A stretch of 6,353 nucleotides of DNA, taken from the NCBI GenBank assembly GCA_028290385.1, contig JAQGJZ010000395.1, forward strand, positions 1 to 6,353, read 5' to 3'. The stretch's first letter is position 1. Each line of letters opens with the position of its first letter. This document shows, in pieces, positions 1 through 6,032 of the stretch. The notes under the pieces were generated by a model. It searched no databases. It had not been told where the DNA came from and saw only the letters and a list, made by a program, of their open reading frames with translations. Source of the DNA: Enterovirga sp. (GTDB lineage: Bacteria > Pseudomonadota > Alphaproteobacteria > Rhizobiales > Beijerinckiaceae). Both the position numbers and the translations under genes were made by a program.

Positions 1-743
1 CGCTCGCCTTCGGGCTCATCATCTCGGGTATCGACCTCGTCAGCCGCTCGCCCCATCTCTGGCTCGGCCTCGCTGTCCTCGGCGGCGGCTTTGCCTCCGC
101 GGCTGCGCTCGCCGCGCGCGAGCTCAACCGGCCGCACCCGCTGCTGCCGCTCGACCTGCTCCGGATCCCGGTCTTCGGGCTGTCGGTCGTGGCGTCGATC
201 TGCTCCTTCTGCGCGCAGATGCTCGCCTTCGTGTCGCTGCCCTTCTACTTCGAGGGAACGTTTGGGCGCAGCGCCGTGGAGACCGGGCTTCTCCTCACGC
301 CCTGGCCGATCGCGCTGGCGGTGGTCGGCCCCATCGCGGGCCGGCTCTCCGACCGCTATTCGGCCTCGATCCTCGGCGGGGCGGGCCTGCTGATCTTCGC
401 GACCGGGCTCGCGCTGCTCGCCACCATGCCGAGCACGGCATCGACGCTCGACATCGCCTGGCGGATGGTGATCTGCGGGCTCGGCTTCGGCCTGTTCCAG
501 GCCCCGAACAACCGCACGATGATCTCGGCCGCGCCCCGTGCCCGCAGCGGGGCCGCCGGCGGCATGCTGGCGACGGCCCGCCTGACCGGCCAAACGCTCG
601 GCGCGACGCTGGTCGCGATCTTTCTCGCGGTGAGCCCGGGGAAGGGCGAGAGCATCTCCCTCACGGTCGCGGCCGTGCTCGCTTTGGCGGGCGCCGCCGC
701 GGCCATCTCGCGGCTGTCGTCCGAGCAGCCCGCCCGAGGCTGA
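1..743 (+). CDS. MFS transporter, DHA2 (14-TM) family, C-terminal part
   Basis: The frame is open from base 3 to the TGA at 741-743, giving 246 residues. The start lies outside the window. Seen: a chain of hydrophobic segments (roughly residues 20-38, 58-80, 95-112, 121-140, 153-166, 192-206 and 213-230) with short loops. A GRLSDR stretch at residues 113-118 resembles the MFS motif A loop, and GLGFGLFQAPNN ending near residue 170 is the Gly/Pro/Asn-Asn pattern I associate with late helices of DHA2 members. An ARE-LNRPHPLLPLDLLR loop near residues 38-55 is also typical of this family, where a central loop precedes the last helices. Family knowledge: DHA2 proteins (EmrB/QacA-like, usually about 450-500 aa) are inner-membrane proton-driven drug or metabolite exporters, so about half the protein is visible. 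The substrate cannot be told. The next gene starts 43 bp downstream with its own ribosome binding site. Confidence 0.9.
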   Translation, partial: LAFGLIISGIDLVSRSPHLWLGLAVLGGGFASAAALAARELNRPHPLLPLDLLRIPVFGLSVVASICSFCAQMLAFVSLPFYFEGTFGRSAVETGLLLTPWPIALAVVGPIAGRLSDRYSASILGGAGLLIFATGLALLATMPSTASTLDIAWRMVICGLGFGLFQAPNNRTMISAAPRARSGAAGGMLATARLTGQTLGATLVAIFLAVSPGKGESISLTVAAVLALAGAAAAISRLSSEQPARG

Positions 744-786
744 TCCTCGCCTCGACCGGATGCCGCCGCTCGGTTAGGATTGCGGC

Positions 787-1320
787 ATGCTCGATCCTGC
801 CGCCTTCGTCTCGACGCCCGCGCCGGGCCGCGACTGCGGCACCTGCACCCTGTGCTGCAAGGTCTATGACGTGCCCGCGCTGGAGAAGCCGGCCGGGAGC
901 TGGTGCCGGCATTGCCAGCCCGGCCGCGGCTGCGGCATCCACGAGACGCGGCCCGCGCATTGCCGCTCCTTCCATTGCATGTGGATGACGGAGGCCTGGC
1001 TCGGGCCGGAATGGAAGCCCGAGCGCTCGAAACTCGTGCTTTCGGTGGATCCGGCGACCCGGTTTCTGCTCGTGCAGGTCGATCCCGGCGCGCCGGGCGC
1101 CTGGCGGCGCGAGCCCTTCTACGGCCAGCTCAAGAGCTGGGCCGCAGCCGGCCTGCAGCAGGGGCGGCAGGTGGTGGTCTTCCTCAACAAGAGTGCCACG
1201 GTCGTCCTGCCTGACCGCGACGTGCCCCTCGGCGTCATGGGGCCGAACGACCGCATCGTGGCGCGCGAGCGCCCGACACCCCAGGGACTCACCCTGGACA
1301 TCGAAAAGGTTGCCGCCTGA
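787..1320 (+). CDS. CxxCxxCC cysteine-cluster protein (YkgJ-like, putative metal-binding)
   Basis: This is a 177-residue soluble protein with no signal peptide or membrane segment. The start is ATG 787, preceded by AGGA at 776-779 with 7 nt spacing. The N-terminal third holds nine cysteines: C17, C20, C23, C24 (CxxCxxCC), C40, C43, C49, C59 and C64, with H42, H52, H58 and H63 among them. The order CGTCTLCC - CRHC - GCGIH - RPAHCRSFHC matches what I know of the YkgJ/UPF0153 group, annotated as zinc- or iron-chelating cysteine-cluster proteins whose biochemical role is poorly defined. The C-terminal two thirds (residues about 65-177) have no motif I recognise and read as a small globular domain. 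The stop TGA (1318-1320) overlaps the proposed CTG start of the HAD gene, so the two are probably one operon. Function beyond metal binding is inference. Confidence 0.85.
   Translation: MLDPAAFVSTPAPGRDCGTCTLCCKVYDVPALEKPAGSWCRHCQPGRGCGIHETRPAHCRSFHCMWMTEAWLGPEWKPERSKLVLSVDPATRFLLVQVDPGAPGAWRREPFYGQLKSWAAAGLQQGRQVVVFLNKSATVVLPDRDVPLGVMGPNDRIVARERPTPQGLTLDIEKVAA
1304..1319 (+). promoter_or_regulatory. Shine-Dalgarno and non-canonical CTG start of the HAD gene
   Basis: AAAAGG at 1304-1309 is followed by a 7-nt spacer and CTG at 1317-1319. The CTG overlaps the TGA (1318-1320) of the upstream gene in the same way as the common ATGA coupling junction. This is the only well-placed ribosome binding site ahead of the catalytic DKDGT motif. 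A second in-frame CTG at 1356 lacks a comparable site. The assignment is inference from sequence alone. Confidence 0.5.
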
Positions 1321-2069
1321 GCCCCGCTGTTTCCGCCCCGTCCGCTCCGGGCGACCTGAAGGCGCTTCTCTTCGACAAAGACGGGACGCTGATCGATTTC
1401 GACGGGACCTGGGGCCCGGCAGCCTACGAGGTCATGCTCGCGCTATCCGAGGGCGACCGCGCGCGCCTGGAGCGCGTGATGCTGGTGAGCGAATATGTCG
1501 AGGACCAACGGCGCTTTCTGCCGACCTCGCCGCTGATCGCCGGATCCTCCGCGCATTACGGGCCGCTCTGGGCGGAAGCGCTGGGGCGTGAGCCCGGCGA
1601 GGCGCTCTACCGCGAGATGGACGAGCTGTTTCGCGAAGGCGGGCTGCGCCACCTCACCCCGATCGGCGAGCCCGCCGCGCTTCTCGGCCTGCTGGCCGGG
1701 AGGGGCCTGCATCTCGGCATCGCGACCAACGATGCCGAGGCGTCGGCGCGGGCCCAGGCCGAGGCGCTGGGCCTCACCGGCCTGATGAGCTTCGTCGCCG
1801 GCTATGATTCTGGTTACGGCGGAAAGCCGGACCCCGGCATGGTGACGGCCTTCGTCGAGCGGCACGGCCTGCACCCGTCCGAGGTGGCGCTGATTGGCGA
1901 TTCGACGCACGACCTGCTCGCCGCACGCGCGGCCGGCGTGGTGGCCGTCGCCGTCCTGACCGGGCCGTTGCGGGACGCGGCCCGCCCCGAAATCGAGCCG
2001 CATGCCGACCATGTGCTCGGCACGATCGCGGACCTGCCTGCTTGGCTCGACGGAGCCTTGCATGGCTGA
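1317..2069 (+). CDS. HAD-superfamily hydrolase, phosphoglycolate phosphatase-like (probable CTG start)
   Basis: With a CTG start at 1317 the product is 250 residues. HAD motifs are complete only if translation begins upstream of the first ATG (1434). Motif I is FDKDGT with nucleophile D20 and acid/base D22. Motif II is IATND with T137. The motif III lysine is in GGKPDP (K170). Motif IV is IGDSTHD with D195 and D199. An alpha-helical cap lies between motifs I and II (about residues 35-115), the placement of a subclass I cap. Family knowledge: such enzymes are Mg2+-dependent cytosolic phosphatases acting on small phosphorylated metabolites; phosphoglycolate phosphatase (Gph) is a well-known member, but the substrate cannot be read here. 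Oddity: between the in-frame stop at 1212 and ATG 1434 there is no ATG, GTG or TTG, and starting at 1434 would delete the nucleophile. The 3' end overlaps the CDF gene by 8 nt, suggesting coupled translation. Confidence 0.82.
   Translation: MSPAVSAPSAPGDLKALLFDKDGTLIDFDGTWGPAAYEVMLALSEGDRARLERVMLVSEYVEDQRRFLPTSPLIAGSSAHYGPLWAEALGREPGEALYREMDELFREGGLRHLTPIGEPAALLGLLAGRGLHLGIATNDAEASARAQAEALGLTGLMSFVAGYDSGYGGKPDPGMVTAFVERHGLHPSEVALIGDSTHDLLAARAAGVVAVAVLTGPLRDAARPEIEPHADHVLGTIADLPAWLDGALHG
2052..2064 (+). promoter_or_regulatory. Ribosome binding site deciding the CDF start
   Basis: GGAG at 2052-2055 lies 6 nt before ATG 2062, inside the end of the HAD gene. This supports ATG 2062 over the farther in-frame ATG at 2002, which would add 20 residues translated wholly within the HAD coding sequence and lacks family resemblance. 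Confidence 0.65.
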
Positions 2070-3060
2070 GCGCCATTCTCACGGCGACCCTGCGCCGGAC
2101 GGACACGGCCAGCACCGTGGTTCGGGGCACCACCACCAACATCATCATCATTCGGGCGGTGTCGGGCACGTTCACGCCCCCGCCAGCTACGGGCGCGCCT
2201 TCGCGGTCGGCATTTCGCTCAACGTCGCGATCGTCGTTGTTCAGGCGGTGTACGGCTACCTGTCGAACTCGGTCGCCCTTATCGCCGATGCCGGCCACAA
2301 CCTGTCGGACGTGCTCGGCCTCGTGGTGGCCTGGGCCGGGACCGTGCTGGCCGCCCGTCCGCCCAGCGCGCGCTTCACCTACGGGCTGCGCGGGTCGTCC
2401 ATTCTTGGGGCGATGTTCAACGCCGTGTTTCTGCTGGTCGCAGTCGGGGCTCTGTCCTGGGAAGCGCTGCGCCGGCTGCTCGATCCCGAACCCGAGCCCG
2501 TTGCCGGCGTGACCGTGATGGTCGTGGCGGGCATCGCGATGGTGCTGAACGCCGCCACCGCCTGGCTTTTCGCCGGCGGCCGCAAGGGCGATCTGAACAT
2601 ACGCGGCGCCTATCTGCACATGGCCGCGGACGCGGCCGTCTCCGCTGGCGTGGTTGTCGCCGGCCTCGTCATCTTGCTGACGGGCTGGCTCTGGCTCGAT
2701 CCGGTCCTCAGCCTCCTGATCAACGCCGTGATCGTCTGGGGCACCTGGAGCCTGCTGCGCGACAGCGTCGCCATGTCGCTCGCGGCGGTGCCGGCCGGGA
2801 TCGACCCGGAGGAGGTGCGCGCCTTTCTGGTCACCGAGCCGGGCGTTGCGGGCCTGCACGATCTCCATATCTGGCCCATGTCGACCACCGAAACGGCCCT
2901 GACGGCGCATCTGCTCGTGCCCGCCGGCCATCCCGGGGACACCGTCCTGATGCGGCTCGCCGCGGAGCTGAGGGCGCGGTTCGGGATCGGCCATGTGACG
3001 CTTCAGGTCGAAACCGACCCGGCGACCCTCTGCGCGCTGGCGCCGGAGCACGTCGTGTGA
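2062..3060 (+). CDS. Cation diffusion facilitator (Zn2+/H+ antiporter, CzcD/ZitB-like)
   Basis: This is a 332-residue inner-membrane protein starting at ATG 2062. The N-terminus is strikingly His-rich, with 13 histidines in the first 38 residues, including HHHQHHHH at 23-30. It is followed by about six membrane segments: near 46-64, 67-92, 113-130, 148-170, 190-208 and 212-230. The metal-site signature is present twice: H79/D83 in DAGHNLSD of TM2 and H186/D190 in HMAAD of TM5. Family knowledge: this paired HxxxD site is the zinc-preferring form found in ZnT/ZitB/CzcD proteins, whereas YiiP has Asp in place of the first His. The cytoplasmic C-terminal dimer domain (about 233-332) contains LHDLHIW at 265-271, typical of CDFs. 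The predicted role is export of cytosolic Zn2+ (possibly Cd2+ or Co2+) in exchange for protons. It overlaps the HAD gene by 8 nt. No metal-responsive regulator is visible nearby. Confidence 0.93.
   Translation: MAERHSHGDPAPDGHGQHRGSGHHHQHHHHSGGVGHVHAPASYGRAFAVGISLNVAIVVVQAVYGYLSNSVALIADAGHNLSDVLGLVVAWAGTVLAARPPSARFTYGLRGSSILGAMFNAVFLLVAVGALSWEALRRLLDPEPEPVAGVTVMVVAGIAMVLNAATAWLFAGGRKGDLNIRGAYLHMAADAAVSAGVVVAGLVILLTGWLWLDPVLSLLINAVIVWGTWSLLRDSVAMSLAAVPAGIDPEEVRAFLVTEPGVAGLHDLHIWPMSTTETALTAHLLVPAGHPGDTVLMRLAAELRARFGIGHVTLQVETDPATLCALAPEHVV
2128..2151 (+). repeat. Histidine-codon run in the CDF N-terminus
   Basis: Seven of eight consecutive codons encode His (CAC three times, CAA, CAT four times), forming a short low-complexity tract. 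Such cytosolic His-rich tails are common in CDF proteins, and metal sensing or buffering has been proposed for them. The switch from CAC to CAT codons suggests this is not a simple recent triplet expansion. Confidence 0.6.
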
Positions 3061-3157
3061 GGCTCCTCCGCCGATCGTGAAGAGGATCGGGCCACCTCCG
3101 GCGGACTAAACCCGCCGAACCGGACGTTAGACGGGGAGCTCACGAGGAACCGGGCGA
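3061..3157 (+). other. Intergenic region with two small hairpins
   Basis: This 97-bp gap follows the CDF gene. Two perfect 6-bp stems are present: CCGATC (3071-3076) with GATCGG (3085-3090), loop 8 nt; and CGGCGG (3099-3104) with CCGCCG (3112-3117), loop 7 nt. Neither is followed by a T run, so they are at best weak or factor-assisted terminators. The gap suggests a separate transcription unit starts before 3158, but no promoter hexamers stand out. GAGGAA at 3144-3149 is the ribosome binding site of the next gene, 8 nt before its ATG. Confidence 0.35.
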
Positions 3158-4051
3158 ATGGTCAGCTCTCTGGCACTTTGGCGCGACCGCAAGGGACAGG
3201 TCTCGCCCCTGCGCGTCGCGACCCTCGCCGTGCTCCTCTGGCCGGCGCTTCTCGGCATCTTCGATGCGAGCCGCGGTGCGCTCGGTGGGCGCCCGCTTAA
3301 CGAGGTGATCCATCGCTCCGGCTGGTGGGCGCTCGTCTTTCTTCTGGCCTCCCTCGCCGTGACGCCGCTGCGGCAGGCGGGCGGGTTCGCGCGGCTCTTC
3401 GACGTGCGCCGGATGATCGGCGTCGCGGCGTTCTGCTACGCCGCCCTGCACCTGACGCTCTATGTCGCCGACCAGGGCTTCAACCTGCTCAAGGTCGTGG
3501 GCGAGATCGTCTCGCGCCTCTACCTGACCATCGGCTTCGTGGCGCTGCTCGGGCTCACCGTGCTCGCCGCGACCTCGAACGACGCGATGTTGAAGCGGCT
3601 CGGCGGCCTTACATGGCGGCGGCTGCACCAGATCACCTACGCCATCGCGGTGCTCGGCCTTGTCCATTTCTTCCAGCAGACAAAGGCCGACATCACGCAG
3701 CCGACCCTGTTTGCCGGCCTGTTCGTCTGGATGATGGGGTACCGGCTCCTTTCGCGTGCGAGCGAGGGCGCGCTCGGCTGGCCGAGCCTGCTGGGTCTCG
3801 CGCTGCTCGCGGCGGCCCTGACCTTCGCGGGGGATGCGATCGGGCTGTGGATCACGGCCGGGCGGCCGCCGTTCCTCGGCTTTCTGCCGCTCTATGTCGG
3901 CGCGCTGCTCGATCCCGACCTCGGCATCAGGCCCGGCTGGCCGGTTCTCGGCGCCGGCCTCGCCGTTGCGGCGCTCGAGGCGTTCCGCTCGCGGCGGCGC
4001 CGCGTCGCTTCCCCGCGCCCTCGGCCGATCCCGAGGGCAGCGGCATCCTGA
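3158..4051 (+). CDS. msrQ: MsrQ/YedZ-like haem-binding membrane protein with C-terminal extension
   Basis: This is a 297-residue integral membrane protein starting at ATG 3158 with GAGGAA 8 nt upstream. The core matches the ferric-reductase-like MsrQ family: PLNEVIHRSGWWALVFLLASLAVTPLR (about 46-72), then RRMIGVAAFCYAALH with H98, WRRLHQITY with H157, and VLGLVHFF with H170. These conserved histidines are in the places expected for b-haem ligands. Family knowledge: MsrQ (about 200-220 aa in E. coli) passes electrons from the quinone pool or flavin to the periplasmic molybdopterin enzyme MsrP, which repairs methionine sulfoxide. Oddities: residues from about 205 to 297 exceed the usual length and add hydrophobic stretches (about 209-232, 238-251, 261-274) and an Arg/Pro-rich tail (RSRRRR at 277-282). 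No msrP flanks the gene: a CDF gene lies upstream and an acyl-CoA ligase downstream. Membership of the ferric reductase-like family is firm; pairing with MsrP is inference. Confidence 0.85.
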   Translation: MVSSLALWRDRKGQVSPLRVATLAVLLWPALLGIFDASRGALGGRPLNEVIHRSGWWALVFLLASLAVTPLRQAGGFARLFDVRRMIGVAAFCYAALHLTLYVADQGFNLLKVVGEIVSRLYLTIGFVALLGLTVLAATSNDAMLKRLGGLTWRRLHQITYAIAVLGLVHFFQQTKADITQPTLFAGLFVWMMGYRLLSRASEGALGWPSLLGLALLAAALTFAGDAIGLWITAGRPPFLGFLPLYVGALLDPDLGIRPGWPVLGAGLAVAALEAFRSRRRRVASPRPRPIPRAAAS

Positions 4052-4086
4052 CTTCGCCCGGCCCCTCCAAGGTTCGGATTGCGAAG
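4052..4086 (+). terminator. Possible weak terminator hairpin after msrQ
   Basis: CTTCGC at 4052-4057, beginning right after the msrQ stop, pairs perfectly with GCGAAG at 4081-4086. An inner CCG (4058-4060) can pair with CGG (4075-4077). The sequence after the stem is ACTTTGCC, with only three Ts, so intrinsic termination is doubtful. The remainder of the gap to 4153 shows no promoter hexamers I would defend. Confidence 0.25.
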
Positions 4087-4140
4087 ACTTTGCCGTTGCT
4101 TATGGTGCAGTCTCAAGATTGAGCCGGAACCAGGCTTGAC

Positions 4141-4156
4141 GGGGAGGACATGCATG
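4141..4156 (+). promoter_or_regulatory. Strong ribosome binding site deciding the ligase start
   Basis: GGGGAGGA at 4141-4148 sits 5 nt before ATG 4154. A second ATG at 4150 (within ATGCATG) is out of frame. The in-frame ATG at 4079 would prepend a Cys/Arg-rich 25-residue segment unlike the family, so 4154 is preferred. Confidence 0.75.
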
Positions 4157-5785
4157 CGCGGCCTGATGCAGGACTGGCCCCTGCGGATCCACAAGGTCAT
4201 CGATTACGCCGGCACCGAGCACCCGAAGCGGGAGGTCATCTCGCGCTCGGTCGAGGGGCCGATGCACCGCACCAATTATGCGCAGGTGCGCGAGCGCGCG
4301 CTGAAGGTGGCCAAGCGCCTGACGATGGACGGCGTCACGGTCGGGGATCGGGTGGCGACGCTCGCCTGGAACACCTGGCGCCACCTCGAAACCTGGTACG
4401 GCATCACGGGCGTCGGCGCGATCTATCACACGGTGAACCCGCGGCTCTTCGAAGACCAGATCGTCTTCATCATGAGCCATGCCGAGGACCGCATCCTGTT
4501 TCTCGACCTCACCTTCGTGCCCCTGATGGAGAAGGTGGCGGCCCGGCTGCCCTCGGTCGAGCGCTACATCGTGCTCACCGATGCCGCGCATATGCCGGAG
4601 ACGTCCCTGCGCAACGCGGTCCCATACGAGACGTGGCTGGCGGAGGGGGATGCGGATTTCGCCTGGGCGGAGGTCGACGAGAACACCGCCGCTGGGCTCT
4701 GCTACACGTCCGGCACCACGGGCGAGCCGAAGGGCGTGCTGTACTCGCACCGCTCGAACCTGATGCAGGCGCTGATGACCGTAATGCCCGACGCGTTCGG
4801 GCTCGGGACCCGCGACGTCGTGATGCCGGTCGTCCCGCTCTTCCATGCCAACAGCTGGTCGCTCGCCTTCGCGGCTCCCATGGCGGGCTCCAGCCTCGTC
4901 ATGCCCGGCCCCAAGCTCGACGGTGCCTCCGTCTACGACATCCTGAACGCCGAGAAGGTGACCTTTACGGCGGCGGTGCCGACCGTCTGGTTCTCGCTCC
5001 TCCAGCATCTGGACCAGACCGGCGGAACGCTGCCCCACCTCACGCGCGTGGCGATCGGTGGCTCCGCCTGCCCCCGCGCCGTGATCGAGGCGTTCGAAAA
5101 GCGCTTCGACGTGCCGGTGCTGCACGCCTGGGGCATGACCGAGATGAGCCCGGTCGGCTCCATCTGCTCGATCAAACCCGAGGTCTACAGCGACGATTAC
5201 GAGAAGCTCCTCGACGTGAAGGTGACCCAGGGTTACGCGCCGTTCGGCGTCGAGTGGAAGATCACCGACGACAACGGCGTCGCGCTGCCGCATGACGGTA
5301 AGACCTTCGGCCGTCTCAAGGTGCGCGGCAGCGCCGTCGTCCGGCGCTATTTCAAGCGCGAGACCGAGGAGATCTTGGACGAGGAGGGCTTCTTCGACAC
5401 GGGCGACGTCGCGACCATCGACGAGAACGGCTACATGCGGATCACCGACCGCTCGAAGGACGTGATCAAGTCGGGCGGCGAGTGGATCTCCTCGATCGAA
5501 CTCGAGAACCTCGCCGTCGGCCATCCGGATGTCGCCGAGGCGGCAGTGATCGGCATCCAGCATCCGAAATGGGACGAGCGGCCGCTGCTGATCGTGGTGC
5601 CGAAGCCGGGGCGCGAGCCGCAGAAGGACGACGTCCTCGACTTCCTGCGGCCGCTGATCGCCAAGTGGTGGATGCCGGACGACGTGGTGGTCGTGCCCGA
5701 CATCCCGCACACGGCGACGGGCAAGATCCAGAAGACGGCTCTGCGCGACCGTTTTCGCGATTACCGCCTGCCCACGGTGGCGTGA
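4154..5785 (+). CDS. Fatty-acyl-CoA synthetase (AMP-forming), AlkK/DmdB-like
   Basis: This 543-residue cytosolic enzyme of the adenylate-forming (ANL) superfamily is full length for the group. Motifs in order: P-loop [11 protein letters not shown] at 184-194; [10 protein letters not shown] near 233-242; HAWGMTE at 324-330; DTGD at 415-418 with the ATP-ribose-binding Asp D418; hinge and CoA-side motif [15 protein letters not shown] at 430-444; catalytic lysine K524 in TATGKIQK. Family knowledge: these enzymes activate a carboxylate with ATP to an acyl-adenylate, then form the acyl-CoA thioester. Segments such as [24 protein letters not shown] and [11 protein letters not shown] strongly recall Pseudomonas AlkK (medium-chain acyl-CoA synthetase). 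The same group includes DmdB methylthiopropionate-CoA ligases, so the exact substrate (medium- or long-chain fatty acid, or a short thio-acid) is not fixed by sequence. It stands apart from msrQ by about 100 bp and is followed by a hairpin, so it is probably monocistronic. Confidence 0.95.
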   Translation: MRGLMQDWPLRIHKVIDYAGTEHPKREVISRSVEGPMHRTNYAQVRERALKVAKRLTMDGVTVGDRVATLAWNTWRHLETWYGITGVGAIYHTVNPRLFEDQIVFIMSHAEDRILFLDLTFVPLMEKVAARLPSVERYIVLTDAAHMPETSLRNAVPYETWLAEGDADFAWAEVDENTAAGLCYTSGTTGEPKGVLYSHRSNLMQALMTVMPDAFGLGTRDVVMPVVPLFHANSWSLAFAAPMAGSSLVMPGPKLDGASVYDILNAEKVTFTAAVPTVWFSLLQHLDQTGGTLPHLTRVAIGGSACPRAVIEAFEKRFDVPVLHAWGMTEMSPVGSICSIKPEVYSDDYEKLLDVKVTQGYAPFGVEWKITDDNGVALPHDGKTFGRLKVRGSAVVRRYFKRETEEILDEEGFFDTGDVATIDENGYMRITDRSKDVIKSGGEWISSIELENLAVGHPDVAEAAVIGIQHPKWDERPLLIVVPKPGREPQKDDVLDFLRPLIAKWWMPDDVVVVPDIPHTATGKIQKTALRDRFRDYRLPTVA

Positions 5786-5790
5786 GGCTT

Positions 5791-5834
5791 GGGCGGGGAG
5801 GGCGCCGGCAGCTGCAACTCCCGCCCGCTGCGCC
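5791..5834 (+). terminator. GC-rich hairpin after the acyl-CoA ligase, probable terminator
   Basis: GGGCGGGGAG at 5791-5800 pairs with CTCCCGCCC at 5818-5826 as a 9-bp stem with one bulged G. It begins 6 nt after the stop codon. The 17-nt loop carries the palindrome GCAGCTGC (5808-5815). Downstream is CTGCGCCTCTTTC, a pyrimidine-rich but poor T tract. The placement fits a terminator; strength is uncertain. Confidence 0.45.
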
Positions 5835-6032
5835 TCTTTCAACGGTATGGCCAAGAAATCGCAAACAGAGCGGCCCGCCTTAGTCGCAGATTAACCATGC
5901 CGTGGCTCAATGGAGTGAGGTGAACGGCAGATACGACCGAAGCGGCCGAGCCCGGACGCTGCGCGACGAGCGCGGCAGGGCGATACGCAGCAGGGAGCCT
6001 CCGCCGGGCACGCGTATCCCAGGTCGCGTCCC
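5835..6032 (+). other. Non-coding gap, likely leader/promoter region of the next gene
   Basis: No supported gene lies here. The part at about 5841-5900 is noticeably richer in A/T than the rest of the window (AAGAAATCGCAAACAG, then CAGATTAACCATG), which is what a promoter region would look like in such a GC-rich genome. I cannot assign -35/-10 elements. TTAACCAT at 5891-5898 resembles half of an alphaproteobacterial CtrA site, but the second TTAA is missing. A GTG-started 62-codon frame (5902-6090) has no ribosome binding site and overlaps the next gene, so it is not called. Confidence 0.3.

Noticed and set aside
2002..2061. Upstream in-frame ATG as the start of the CDF protein
   Set aside because: It would add 20 residues read from within the HAD gene. 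GGAG at 2052-2055 points to ATG 2062.
1774..3051. 425-codon open frame on the - strand across the HAD end and the CDF gene
   Set aside because: The product is Arg/Gly/His-rich low-complexity sequence complementary to the well-supported CDF exporter, with no recognisable motif.
4136..4141. TTGACG as a -35 promoter box
   Set aside because: A matching -10 would fall inside the ligase coding region past its start, so it cannot drive that gene with its ribosome binding site.
4079..4153. Upstream in-frame ATG as the start of the ligase
   Set aside because: It adds a Cys/Arg-rich segment unlike the family. The strong GGGGAGGA site directly precedes ATG 4154.
4100..5854. 584-codon open frame on the - strand across the acyl-CoA ligase
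   Set aside because: It is antisense to a gene with full ANL motifs. Its product is rich in Arg, His, Asp and Gly with no domain, as expected for a shadow frame in high-GC DNA.
5891..5898. TTAACCAT as a CtrA-type regulatory site
   Set aside because: A full site needs TTAA-N7-TTAA. Only one half is present, so it is not evidence on its own.
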